Positions 39,801 to 51,981 of a stretch of DNA of 64,000 nucleotides are shown piece after piece; within the stretch, counting starts at the first letter, position 1; every line of letters starts with the position of its first letter. The notes below the pieces were generated by a model. It had not been told where the DNA came from. It saw nothing but the letters and a program-made list of their open reading frames with translations, and searched no databases. The translations under genes were made by a program, and so were the position numbers. This stretch comes from Apostichopus japonicus (lineage: Eukaryota; Echinodermata; Holothuroidea; Aspidochirotida; Stichopodidae): the NCBI RefSeq assembly GCF_037975245.1, contig NC_092579.1, positions 27,517,666-27,581,665 on the forward strand, written 5' to 3'.

Positions 39801-42800
39801 CAATATGCTTTAACAAGGTGTTTCAGTACAGGAAGATGTGGTAGAAATTGTAGAATATTGCGAGTTAGCCAAGATGGATGTTCTGGGTTAGTTAACTGTG
39901 CTCAATCAACAGTTAGTTTCAACGACATAAGACCTTAAAACATATCGTATATGAGAAAGGCTCACTACTTGAAAGCAAAGGCCAGTTCTTGGCAAGACAT
40001 TTAAAGCCAATGTGGGGGGGGGGGGATCTCCAGCCACGCCCTAAATCAACAGGGTGCTGTGATATCGGTCCATTCTAGTCCCACAAAATCCGACAAGTTG
40101 CATTCACTGAAATCACTGAGAACTCCCTCTCTCTCTCTGAGACACTTCTGGGCTACTCTGCACATTCCCCAATTACACAGCGTGAAATATATATGCAAAC
40201 TAACATGGTTTGTACAACTCGTAACCGGCCACAGTTTAGCGGAACAGAATGCTGCCCCCATTCAGATGGAAACTTGTACACCCCATCGGACAGTCAACCA
40301 ATCAGAAAGCTTTCTTTGCTCAGGCATTTTAAATCTCGACCGCTAAAACTGACTTTAAGTTTTGAGAGTCTTTAAAACTGGAATATTCTGCTCGCAGTTA
40401 CAGTATTTAAGATGAGATCTTTCAAAACATATTTCTACAACATGCATGCATAGCTTGAAATTTATTTATAATAATAATAATCAGCAGTTATTTTTACGAC
40501 GATTAACCGACCACAGATGTGGGAGAAACCCGCAAGGGCTTAGGGATTATAACTTACACGTAGGGTGGCTTCCAATTCAACATTTTAACCCAAATTTGGA
40601 ATCTTTTCAATTTTAGAAAGTCATTTCAGGTGGGAAAACCGTAGATTGCTCTTGGATGAAAAAACCCACCTTACTATGGCCATTTGCTAATCATGCCAAA
40701 GATTGGCATTTATAAGTAATTTATGTGTAGAAAAGTTGTATAAATTGACAGATATTCTCTGAATCATCCTTCTTCACAGAATGTCTCCACTGTTTCCAGT
40801 TTGGAGGACTGGGTGTGTCAATGCACTTTCCTATGTCTAAGCAGAAGGCTATACTGTAGGCCATTGAGTGAGAGTGAAATGTTTTTTGTGTTTGCCTTGG
40901 TGATTGAAAAACTTGTTTCTGTTTTGAAATGTCAAGGAAGTTATTCAAAACACATGAATCCGGTTGAAAAATGCACTGATGCAATATACAGATAGAAAGT
41001 ACCTTAAACACTTCCTTATATATACTCAGTTGAGATGATATTACACTAAATTGCCAGTCCATGTTATCAAATAAGGCAAATGTACTTTCAAGACATCCCC
41101 TTAACCTTGCTTTCCTGAAAATTTTGAAAAACTTTGAAAAATGACAATATCTATTTTGAAGTAATAGTCACCATGTTGAGTAAAACCTTCAACAATTGTT
41201 TTCCTTTGTTTTAATGTTAACAAGCAAATCTGATGAACATTCACAGATACCCAATGGTAAGTAAGCCTTCCACCAAAACTAACCTATCTGAATTATGACA
41301 AAAGAATTTTCCATATTAGTCTAAAACCACATTTTTAGATTAATTTTCCTTAGCTGGGATGATCAAGAGATCAAATTCACGTGTAGTGTACATGTAAGCC
41401 ACTCCTTTAATTTGTTTCAAATATGGGGCTTTGCCATGGATGGCCAAAGGGTCGGCACTATCGTTCTGGTGAGCCTTTCCGCGAATTACACCGTGTACAT
41501 TCTGATGTATGTATTCATCGCCGTGTATCATCTACAGTGTATCATCTAGTACTGTATCAGATACAGTAGTTTCTGACGCTTACAGGGTGTTTGTTTTGTA
41601 CAGACTACACTGCATATTACAAATTTCAGTTTAACTGTGTTATAACTAAGTAATCATTCTTCTTGCTATATAGCCTACAATTTATGTAGAGCCAGTAACG
41701 AGTTTCGCTACAGTGTATGCTGTGGGGATCCCATTGAACTAACGACTAAGTCCAAACATTCAAATGCACTGTCAAAATACGACTCTACAAAAGTGATTTA
41801 TGATAGGTTCCTAACTTTAGGAAGTGATGAGAATGTTGATGCGAATGTTGCTACAGTAGCTCCATGTTTTGGCCGCAAAAATATTTTTGAAAGCTGTCAG
41901 TTTTGCTTACAGTAAATGCGAACAACTGTCAACAGTATTAGTACTTTTATTAGTATTAAATGTAAATTGCGTAATGAATATTCAATTGTGTAATGAATAT
42001 TAAGTTGTTAAAAAGACAATACCAAAATAAAATAGTACAAAGAACAATTTTACGTGATACTGTAGCTATATACTTTGCAATGATAGTTGATGGGCATAAT
42101 TTTGTAATAAGCATACATGCATAATGTATACATGTGGCTCACTCATTATTTATTATGTTACCTAGACAGCAGTATGGTATCCCTATATGGTGATTTCATT
42201 GATCAGATGTTGCAGTTAAAAAACTTAGCTGGTTGTATTTGTAACACAGCATCGACCACTATCCAATTACACTTGGGCAAATGAAATAAAAAAATATGGT
42301 ACGCGTTTCTGGTATATTGCATAGCAATTAAATGCTATACAAAATAGTCATATCCTATGCAGGTTCAGTGATGTATATACCACAATTCACATGAACCCAA
42401 AATAAGTGCCAACATTTAGAGGCTTCCAAAACTGCTACACAAAATTTGAACACAACCTTTATACAAGATACAGTAGCCTACTTTTCATGAAAAGAAAAAC
42501 GAAAGAGAGTCGAAGTTCTTGTTATCGGCAACCAGTGAGGCGAATAGCCAGTCCCATTTAATGCACCTATGTATATGGAAGAATCTAGATGAAACTATGA
42601 AAGAATGTGTGCTAGTTCTGGAGGCCCATTGGCTTATGTGGAGGTCATAATTCGCAAGAAAAAAAAAGTAGCTGAGGAAAAAATAACTAAAAGAAATATA
42701 GGTTTTATAAGTCTCCTACTCATTTACTATTTGGATGTACATGGACTATGATTTTTGGGAAGATTTCAAACGGTGGCTTGTAGACCGGTACGAAGGTAGA

Positions 42801-43971
42801 ATGAGAAGATAGGGCGTTGACCAAAAGTTAACTGTATAGAGGGTGTACACTGTATACAGGGGGCACTGATGCTCTGTTAGGGTGTCAGGCAGGACCTATC
42901 TTTCTGACCATTATCTTTTGGAGGGGGGGGGGATTGGCAGAAAAATGTTTTGGATGGGGGGACCCTGCTTTGAGTACTTAAAAGTGACCATTATTTACAC
43001 AGATTTACTGTACTGTGAACAATCTGGAAAACACATTTTTTAAACATTTGTGAGAAAAGTACTCACTTTAGTTAATATTTTAATTGTAATTGACAGCTAA
43101 AACCTGTCTAGTTTTTATTGAGTGATACTCTACACAAAATAAATGGGATTTCAGTTGACTTTATATGAAATCACTGTACTAAAATTTTCACCTTAACTGT
43201 ACATGCCTATTATAAAGTGATTGGGAATTTTAAAGCTTTTAAAGATAGAGTGAAGACTTTTAATATCTTTATGTAAGAGCTGGACTAATCTAGCAACTGT
43301 AAACAGCATTGTTTGTTGCTTTTCAGAATCCTATAGTCATGAAAATTTACTAGCAATAATGCAAAAAACCTTGCTAAATAGAACACACATTAGACAAATT
43401 TTACATTATGATGCCAACAAATAAGCCAAATGAAAGTATTTGAGCCAAACCCCTGGATGACCTAATTTTACCAGCTATGGTTTGATTGACCAAAATCCAT
43501 ATCATTATGGAGAGTACAGCAGTATACACTGTGCAATGCATACATTATATTAAGTTAGTTGTGATATATATTTATATATATTTGATGTATCTACATATTT
43601 CAGTCTCCGGGATACCAGCCACAGATATTATGTGTGAGGCTGGAAAAAATCCATCATTTTTTTTAGAACCATGCATGGTCACCTGTGTGATAATTTGGTA
43701 AGATCATAAACTTATTTATGAAGGATCAAAGAAGGCAGAATTTAGTTTTTGATATGCATAGTCCAAGATAACAGAAGAGTTTGAGTGCATGCGAATAATT
43801 TTTCTGATAGCTATTGCAGTTTTACGAGAGATATTGACTTTAAAAATATGCTAGAAAGTTTCTGGAATGCTCCATTAAGAGTTAATGACTTTGGTTTACT
43901 CGGTTCAGGCTTGAATCTGTTAATCCATTATTTTGTCATTCGAATAATTCATCCAGAATATGTTCTTTTAA

Positions 43972-44050
43972 TCATAATAATAATAATAAATGAGACTTAT
44001 ATAGCGCCAAATCAGTAGACAAAAGTCACTACTCAAGGCGCTTTACAAAG
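43972..44050. repeat. (AAT)n-anchored dispersed repeat with TATAGCGCC / GGCGCTTTA
   Basis: AATAATAATAATAAAT, then GAGACTTATATAGCGCCAAA, then CTCAAGGCGCTTTACAAAG. A related copy is at 62518-62585 (ATTTATAGAGCGCTTT, CCTCAAAGGGCTT). This microsatellite-plus-GCGC-hairpin layout is a dispersed repeat type I associate with marine invertebrate genomes; the class is not assigned. Confidence 0.55.
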
Positions 44051-45994
44051 AAAGCAGATTAATTTACAAAAGAACAAGTGAAAAGATGTTTTAAACTTCT
44101 TATTAACAACAGAGCCCACTAGATATGAATTTCAATACAATGTCCTCGAAACATTTACTATGCATTTTTTTTAACATGCCATTGGAGGCCATTATAAGGT
44201 CTTGTCCTTCCCAGTGAGTTTGCAATGTTAGTCCGAGAAACTGACCTAAATTGTCTTTATAGTCTATTAGACTAAGTAGTCTAGTCACTTTATTTGTTGA
44301 ACCTCAGCTATAAAAATTACAAGCGTTTAAATGCAGTACGCATATATACAACCTAGACTGACATCAGTGTTTTTGAAAGGTCAGCTACAACATATAGTAT
44401 AAAATATGAATTTTTCTCCTAAACAGTCATCCTTTAAATACTGATATTTTCTTAAATTAAAACTGATCTTAAAACTGATATTTTATTATTGATATTACTG
44501 ATGAAACTGATATTAAAACTGATATTTTCTTAAATTAAAACTGATACAATTAAACTAGTAAATATTGTACGACAGAACTTTCCTACCCTTGTCTTTTTGC
44601 TATATGGAAGATAGAACTGTAGCTATACATATTGCATGCTATGAACATTAATTACAAGCCATTTTGAATCCTAAATGTTTTGTGCACATGATGATGGCCC
44701 TGATGATGTGTTTAGTAAAGTGGGTTTGTCATAGGAAACCATTGCCAAGTGTACAGTATATATTGCTTGGTCTATGCAGCTCCTATTAGCAATGCAAATG
44801 GAAGTGATATTTTCAAATATAAAATGTCACGCAGGAGTGACCAAATTTTAAGCCCTTGTTCCCAGCAGGTACTGTACAGTATGTCACCTACAGTTGCACA
44901 CACAATGAGAACAACCCTAAAGCCAGCATATGAAGGGAAATGAATTGTTTGGTAACGCTGTAATAGTTACATTTTGAGAACCACCGTGATATTACCAGGG
45001 AGGTGCTAGTTCAGAATAAAGCGATATAGGGACTGACTGGTAGTAAGATCATACATTTCACAATATCCTAAAACTGGGGCCTAAGTTCTGTAATCAATTC
45101 CTTACTGCAGTATTGCTTCCTTAATTGCATGAACTAATTGGTTCTTCTTTTCCCTCCTCCCTCTATTATGTGGACATTCATATCTTTTTATGTATAAGTT
45201 ATGCCCAAACCAGTATGTGTTTGGGCATGTACACTAGAAACAAAAGAGTGGGTTGTCATACCCAATAGCAACTTCTTGCAGTACTTAGGCCTGATTACCA
45301 TGTACTGTAGGGGCACTGCCTGTCATGAACTTAGAGGTGTGTGTGTGTTTAAACCAGTAGCAGCAGTGTGTAATTATACTGTAGATTTATGTACACATGT
45401 ACATTTAATACAGGCGGTGGATGTTCACCTGCATTTGTGCAGAGAATCACTCTCTTATCAAGGACTTCCTATCTCTGGCTGTAAAATTGCATTTGCTTAT
45501 TAGGTAATATTACATAATATTGACAGCAGAAACTGAGCTATGTGTGTTTTGACCTTGGTTGGCCAGTACTGGTATATGCTATAGCCTATAATAATGCATT
45601 GAAGGAAAGTAGTAAAATAACAACTACCTAATAAAGGATTTGTGGGAGAGGAAGAGGCAAGGGATACAGGCCCTTCTGGGAAAAAGTTCTTTCTTACTTG
45701 TTTGGCAGAATGGTTTAACAACAGGATGCATCATTTTAAATGGTTGGATTGACTATTTCTCCTTAGATACAGTACTGCAAAGCCTACCATTTCCTCCAAA
45801 GAAAAACAATTGGATAAGGTGAAACTCTGGTCATGCCTGACCACTTTTGTAGTTCACCTTTTGACATACATAGCAGTAGCTTTATAGACTATGGTGAAAC
45901 GATATTTATAGGCAACTTCAGCAAGTTCTCACTATCCCCTTTATATTGCTATCAAGCAATCTATGCAATTTAAAGCAATATATTATGACAGGCT

Positions 45995-47153
45995 CAGGGG
46001 CGGCGATCTGTTTCAAATATTGGGGGGGACATGCAGGCGAATTACTATCAAAGCGGAGCGCCACCATTGGTTGGCGCGCAGCGTACAAGAAAATTTCTGG
46101 TTTTGATAGCCCCCCAGATCACCGGAAATGGCACTTCTCGGGCTTGAAACTGACCAACCAGATGTACACTTTTGCCTGAGAACCAAGTTTTTCCTAATAG
46201 TTTTTTTTTTATTCATAACCTTTTTTCAAGATTGTCACCAGTCACACATCATGTTCTACCTCATTGCATCTCCTGTGGATCATTGCTTTTGTAGGTAATT
46301 CTACGTAACGCCCCACAATACCCGTCAGCCCCACTTTTCAAGGTTTTAAGCCCATTATTTGTTCAGAATTTGAATAATAAATTCACTTCAAAACATACCC
46401 ATAATGTTGCATAATATATTTCATCTATGGACAACCAATACAGAAAAAAACCCTCAACCCCTAACAGACCGGTCAAAATTGCACGAGTAGAGGGAAGTAT
46501 GATGAAGAATGTTGGTCACGGAATTTTCGAAAATTCAGACACAGTTAAATTATTGGTGTACAAATATTAAAACCTCTTATAACGGCTACTGTAAAACTTC
46601 GATATCATAGAAAATACCAAAATAATATGCTCGAGGGGGAGGGGCGGTCTCCACCCTTCGTCCCCCTCCCTTGGCTACGCACCTGCGGTTATAGAAATCT
46701 TGTAGGAAACAGGCCAAATGGAAACCCAGTGAACCCATATCGATGTGGATCATATGTATGATTGTACGTACTTACACAAGATGCAAACCAAATTTCATTA
46801 CGGATGCGGTCCGTCTAGCTATTCATTTCGAAAAAAAAGTAAAAACTACTTTCGGTCATATATAGTAACAAATTGTGACACGGTTAGACAGGCGCCTTGC
46901 GAGGAATTTGGGCGGGGCAAAGCTTGTACCCAGACTTTCTAAGTTGTCGCGAAGCGCAAACAAAAAAAAATTGGCCGAAAATGCCTCCCAGATTGCTGGA
47001 AATGGCACTTCCCAGGCCTTGTAAGTTGCATCTAAGCATTTTCTAGTTTGAAATTACTAGCGATATCATAAAAAAATACAAAACATATGCTTAAAAAAAC
47101 TATGCCACCAAATATTGGGGGGGATATTTGATACTATATCCCCCCCACCTATG
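45995..47153. mobile_element. hAT-like composite element with 8-bp duplication GACAGGCT
   Basis: The left end is CAGGGGCGGCGATCTG and the right-end complement CATAGGTGGGGGG. GACAGGCT flanks it at 45987-45994 and 47154-47161. The terminal repeat is weak (CANRGGYG), but the duplication is exact. The interior has the GCGGAGCGCCACCATTGGTT...GCGTACAAGAAAA block (from 46053) shared with 20674-21340. A second, diverged partial copy starts near 46900 (CAGATTGCTGGAAATGGCACTTCCC), and a CTTGGCTACGCACCTG end-like sequence lies at about 46670-46685. So it seems to contain two partial hAT units. No transposase. Confidence 0.7.
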
Positions 47154-49973
47154 GACAGGCTACTGTGTAAAAGGAATATAGGGCTCTTGACTGCCTAAAT
47201 TGGGAGCCTGTAAAATGAATTTTTTTTTTCAGACTCACAGTTTAATATTTTTAAACAAGAAATATTGTTTTAATTGTGTTTCTTTACAGTGGGCATCAAT
47301 GTGTGTGTGTGTGTGATCTTATATCGGTGGTATAAAATTAGTTGTTAAAAAAAGTCGGTGACTACATCAAAGTTACGACAAAATCGGTGTCTTCATCGAT
47401 CATTTGCAAGTATTGAATATTCCAAAGGTTTGGTTAATTTGCCTATCAAATGTCAAAGAAAATAAGCTGCTTGAAGCCTTGTGGACTAAAGTTCAAGAAC
47501 TGGCTAAATCCTCCTTATCAATGTTAGATTAAATGTTTTTACTGGGCCAGTTTCAAATCGTTTTGAAGGTTTTATTCTCTTTTAGCAAATGAGCACTTCT
47601 TCATTTCGGAGTCGCTCTAACCGACCTTGCAAAGTTGTACAAAAGGGACACACATGTCAATTTTTTTACAAGATTTGAAAATTCCTCCTTCAAGTAGTTC
47701 TCCTATTATGTACAGGAATCCTGAAACAAGTTTGAGATGGGGGTGGGGCAAAGTGGGGGGGGGAAGGGAGCGCCAGGATTGAAGTGGTGTTGACATTACA
47801 GCCTGACATTTGCCTTTGGGGTTTTGTCTTTAGTCTTTAGCTTCAAAACAAAATTGTTAATAATCTCGCTTTCGACTCCAAAGAGAAACTGCTTCCCAAC
47901 TTTGCTCATCCATGTTATATATTACTCTGTGCAACCCAAATACCAAAGAGTTCAAACAGACTGTTTGAATGCATGGTTTAACAATTAAAGGGCTGGTGCA
48001 CACAAGATCTTATTTTGTCCATTTGTGTTTTTGTACTTTTATTATCACGCAAGTCTTTGATATCATTCGAAATGGGCATCACGCAAGAACGAACTGACGA
48101 AGAGGAAGTATTACGTGTAAGAGGAATGCAAAGAATCCTTGTTTCACTTTCAGCACTTTGGGACTTGTGTCAAACCCAACCATCCTTGTTGCTTCATGTG
48201 ACGGGGATTTATAACATCCGTGAACAACTTTCCCAAACAGTTCAGAAAAAATTGTTAGTCCATTTGTTGGAGATATCATCACATATTTAATGTTCCTACA
48301 CACAACACTCTGAAGACTTCTGAAGAAAAAGCCCGACCACTGCATCCATTGAAATTGAAGCGAGGCTCAATAAGGAGATTAGCATGTTGAGAGAGGAGAG
48401 ATGGGATCACACAAATATTGAGCTGTTTGCCTATGAAGGGCCTTCCAGGTTAGCAGGGGGGGGGGGGGGGTGGATGGGAAGTTCTGCAAAAAGATGTGCA
48501 TCTTTAGCAAAAGATGAAGCTTGGGTTTTTGTGTCCCCTTTATTAAGAATACCTGACTTGGATCTTGTAGAAGCTGGTGAACTACACATGCAAAGAAATG
48601 TTGGCAAGTATCAAAATCCCTCGCCAGGTTACAGCTAGTTATATACAGGGTTATTCATTTCCAGCAAAAGCATTTCCCTTTGAAGAGAATCAAGAAATAT
48701 TTTAGCGGGTAGTTGTAGCCACATGTAGTAGTGTGCGAACCTTAAAAATCTCTAAATCTCTCGTCAGATCAAAGGCTGACATATATTGGTAATAACATGT
48801 ACAGTAGGTCCCCACACTTTAGAGCTACCATCATGTTTTGAAGGTGGTAATTCCAAGATAATTGAGGGTATAACTCATAAGCCCACACTGACTACAGTAC
48901 AGTATATATACAGTATATCAGCTGATTGAAAGTATGTAACAGACATACACACACACATGTAGAGATTAATTCAAATTCATATCAGTTTCCTCACAATGAA
49001 TCACACTAATTTGCTAATTAATAGGTTAATATCGTCATCGTCATCTGTTCTCCTGCCCCACTCCCCCCCCCCACCCCAGTCATTCTTTGCGGAGAATTTA
49101 CCCAGCAGGTTTAAGAGAAAGGTTTAACCAAGCCATGCTGCACCCATAGCATTTGCTTAAAGGATTTACTTCACTCCTCTCTTACCTGTCTCCTACAACA
49201 CTTACGCACATTTCCTAGTCTACCACTCTACCTAGACGCCACTGGTATAATTTTAGCACTGCGCCCCCGGTGACCTCTCCCATAGGTCACCGCGCACCCT
49301 CTCTCCCTTCCGAATTTACCATTTACCATTCATTTGCTTAAAGGATTGGTTCATGACTGGTTGACATATCTATTTTGTATGAAAGAAAGACAAAAAGAAC
49401 AGTGAAGAAACTACCATGATAGCATGCTCTGTTAAGGAGATATGACACTTTGAAGATATCAAAATTTCTTTGAAAACGACTGGTGTAAAAAGACTTACTG
49501 TGAGGGTATGACGTCACATCCTCACTTCCTTAACATTTGTGAATATATATATTTTTTTTAAATTATTTACATTTTTTAACACATTTGAAAATAATAAAAT
49601 CAAAAATTCTTCAGATGTTTAATCTCAAATACTTCCTTTGACAAATATGAGATCTCCTGACATATCTCTTGGTTGAAAGTCATGAAATCTCACAAAATAT
49701 TTAGAGAAAAAAACAAGACTTTTCAGGAATGTGAGGATGTGACATCACAGCTAGTCAGATTTCAGCAGTTTTCTACACCATCTGATAAAACTTTACACTT
49801 GATTATCTCTTTAACCGAAAAAGATATTTGAACAGTTTTTTCACCATTGTGTTTTCTTTTATTGTCCTCTCTCATATAACATAAACATGTATGACAACTG
49901 AACCAATCCTTTGAATTCCAGAATGATCATTTTGTCTACATTTGCTAATGCTGTGCTGTTTGTTCGTTTGCAG

Positions 49974-50158
49974 GTATGTTGTGGAGGCACAGAATACCAT
50001 CAGTGGAGACGTGCGATCCATAGATGCTGGAACCTCTACGAGTATCAAAGTGGATCAGTTGACGTTTGAACAAGACTATGACATTACCGTGATCTGTGTG
50101 GCTAGCAACGGCAGGGGTGCACCCAGCCCCGCGTTGTCTGTTACGATCCCATGCGGAG
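49974..50158 (+). CDS. FN3 gene exon 3: FN3 domain 1, second half
   Basis: Acceptor TTCGTTTGCAG, donor G|GTAAAT. It starts with one G completing Gly, then YVVEAQNTISGD (strand C), SIKVDQLTFEQDYDITVICV (the L-T-x-x-x-x-Y E-F turn that marks FN3), ASNGRGAPSPALSVTIPCGG (strands F-G). 185 nt = 1+183+1, ending phase 1 like all later domain boundaries. Together with 36751-36865 it gives one complete FN3 domain of about 95 residues. Confidence 0.9.
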
Positions 50159-51910
50159 GTAAATTTAATTTGTGGGGTTAAAAACGCACCTCTCACTCTG
50201 ACTAATACTGTACAGTAGATCGAGAGGGTCATTTGTCAACCTGATAACTTTTGTAAAGTAAATTCTGAATCACAAAAGAAAAGTTAAAACAAACAGAATC
50301 GCTTGGTTGGTTGGACCGACAAGTTTACACACCACTCGCTCACAAACAATTGCACACACTCTCTCCTACACCGTGTCTAGAGTGACTCGGTAACCTTTTC
50401 ACATTGACCTCGGATGGTGACCGATCATCTCCGATCAGCCAGGGTGCCTCCTGCACAGTTTTGAGAAGTGTCTAGCTTTGTGTTTATTTAAGAGATTTCA
50501 AGATCTTTGTGTACCTTCATCCTTCAGTAATCATCCTTTATTATCTTAGATCTTCCATGAGAATCGAACAAGTGACCCAAGGATTACAATTCTTACCAAC
50601 TGAGCTCTTAAGTTCAGTTCTTATCAGCCAACAGAAACTGTTTAAACCATTTCTTTTGTTCAGGGCTTGCCATTTCCAATATATTCTACAGTAGCATTCA
50701 TTTTATGAAAAAAAAAACCAGTAATGAAAACTCATTCTCATTGGGGGCAATGTTACAAAAAGGTGTCCAGGTATTGATAACGTTTTCATAGGGGTAATTT
50801 GTATTAAATCAACAATTGAAGAAGAAAAAAACTGATAACATTTTGGGAAATCTGAATCACATTTTGGAGAAGATTGATAGTCACTGGCTGAAGAGAAAGA
50901 TCAAGAGGATTATAACTGTATTTTTACAGTTGATGCCTTTTTTGGTTATACTTGGCCTAAAAAATTTGTTAAAAATTTCATGCAAATTAGAGGTGGTGGA
51001 TGCATAGGTGCAATTTCACTGACCGACAGAATAACCGGATTCAGTATTACCCGGCTCATATGTCGCTATTCCCCTCCACGCCAGAAAGAAAAAAGAAATA
51101 AAGGAAAATTACAAAACAGAAAAGGGGTTAATGTACTGTTTAGTTGATACTGTAGCCAAGAAAAAGAACTATACAAAAGGAAAGCATGAGAAAAATGTTT
51201 CTCTCTAATTCATGGTGTCAGAAAATTAAATTTTCACAAAAAGTTTGAAGTTTTTACCAAATTGCTGATGGACTAAAAATGATCTGTGTGGATTATTGCA
51301 TGGAGTAATCAGAGGACCTGGGACAAGTTAGACAAAGCATGACAGACGGTGTTAATTGAGTAAGGGAACAATGAGAATAGAAGCAGGCAGATTAAGGAAA
51401 CAATGGACTGAGAACAATGGAATGAGGACATAGGACAATGGATTGAGACCAGTCACAGTCTGGACAGCCAGATGACGGCTATAAGAGATTGACCGAAGAA
51501 GAAAAATAACAAAGAGAGAATTATCAGCATGGGGTTAGGATCGAAAGAGAACAAACAACAGGAGGTTGGGGGGGGGGGGCAGGAGGGGGTTGGCGGGAGT
51601 TGATGGTAGGCAGCTTAATAAGTGTACCTTTAAATTTACAGAAGTTTGAGAGTTAAATTGCTTAGCTCCTATCATTTCTCCTGTCATCAACTACATGATG
51701 GGGGGGGGGGGGGGCCCTCATGGCAGTACTTTGAACATTATGTCACCTTTTAATATACTGAAAGACTGCCCTCTTTTATTTTTCTCCAAACTTTGGTATG
51801 TATTCTTGCGTTTCTTTGTCACACATGTTGACACTTTACCTTTACTGAAGTTTTATCGAGACATTGGAAAATAAAGTTTTTATCCTGCCTGGGTTTTCTG
51901 CTTTTCACAG
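50159..51910 (+). other. FN3 gene intron 3
   Basis: Begins GTAAAT, ends TTTTCACAG. It contains a short repeat (about 50345-50460) resembling 36930-37025 and 37455-37540, poly-G runs near 51569 and 51702, and a purine-rich stretch at about 51340-51560. No exon seen. Confidence 0.6.
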
Positions 51911-51981
51911 TCCCGACGGAAGCACCGGTCCTTACAAGTTTGGAAAGTGTCAATAAGACGGCTCTTCGTCTGTCTTGGACG
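51911..51981 (+). CDS. FN3 gene exon 4: FN3 domain 2, first part
   Basis: Acceptor CTTTTCACAG, donor ACG|GTGAGT. 71 nt = 2+69, ending on a codon boundary (phase 0). It encodes PTEAPVLTSLESVNKTALRLSWT: strand A with the PxxP-like start of FN3 and the B-strand Trp. It joins in frame to 53810 (NPPQESWRC...). Too short to be found as an ORF; assigned from splice sites, phase and FN3 pattern. Confidence 0.85.

Larger units (their letters stand above)
36866..49973 (+). other. FN3 gene intron 2 (13.1 kb, inside FN3 domain 1)
   Basis: Starts GTATGT, ends TTTGCAG. It holds a hAT-like element with 8-bp duplication (45995-47153), an (AAT)n plus ATATAGCGC...GGCGCTTTACA repeat (about 43972-44050), poly-G/C runs and dispersed short repeats. 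No exon recognised: long ORFs (for example 38303-38605 minus, 48015-48290 plus) lack domains and splice context. Confidence 0.65.

Noticed and set aside
48015-48345. Overlapping ORFs on both strands (91 and 88 codons)
   Set aside because: Open on both strands in a low-complexity region; nothing protein-like.
49225-49300. Possible hAT end (GACGCCACTG near 49238) with GGTGACC...GGTCACC hairpin
   Set aside because: No partner terminus or 8-bp duplication found; left as unassigned intronic sequence.
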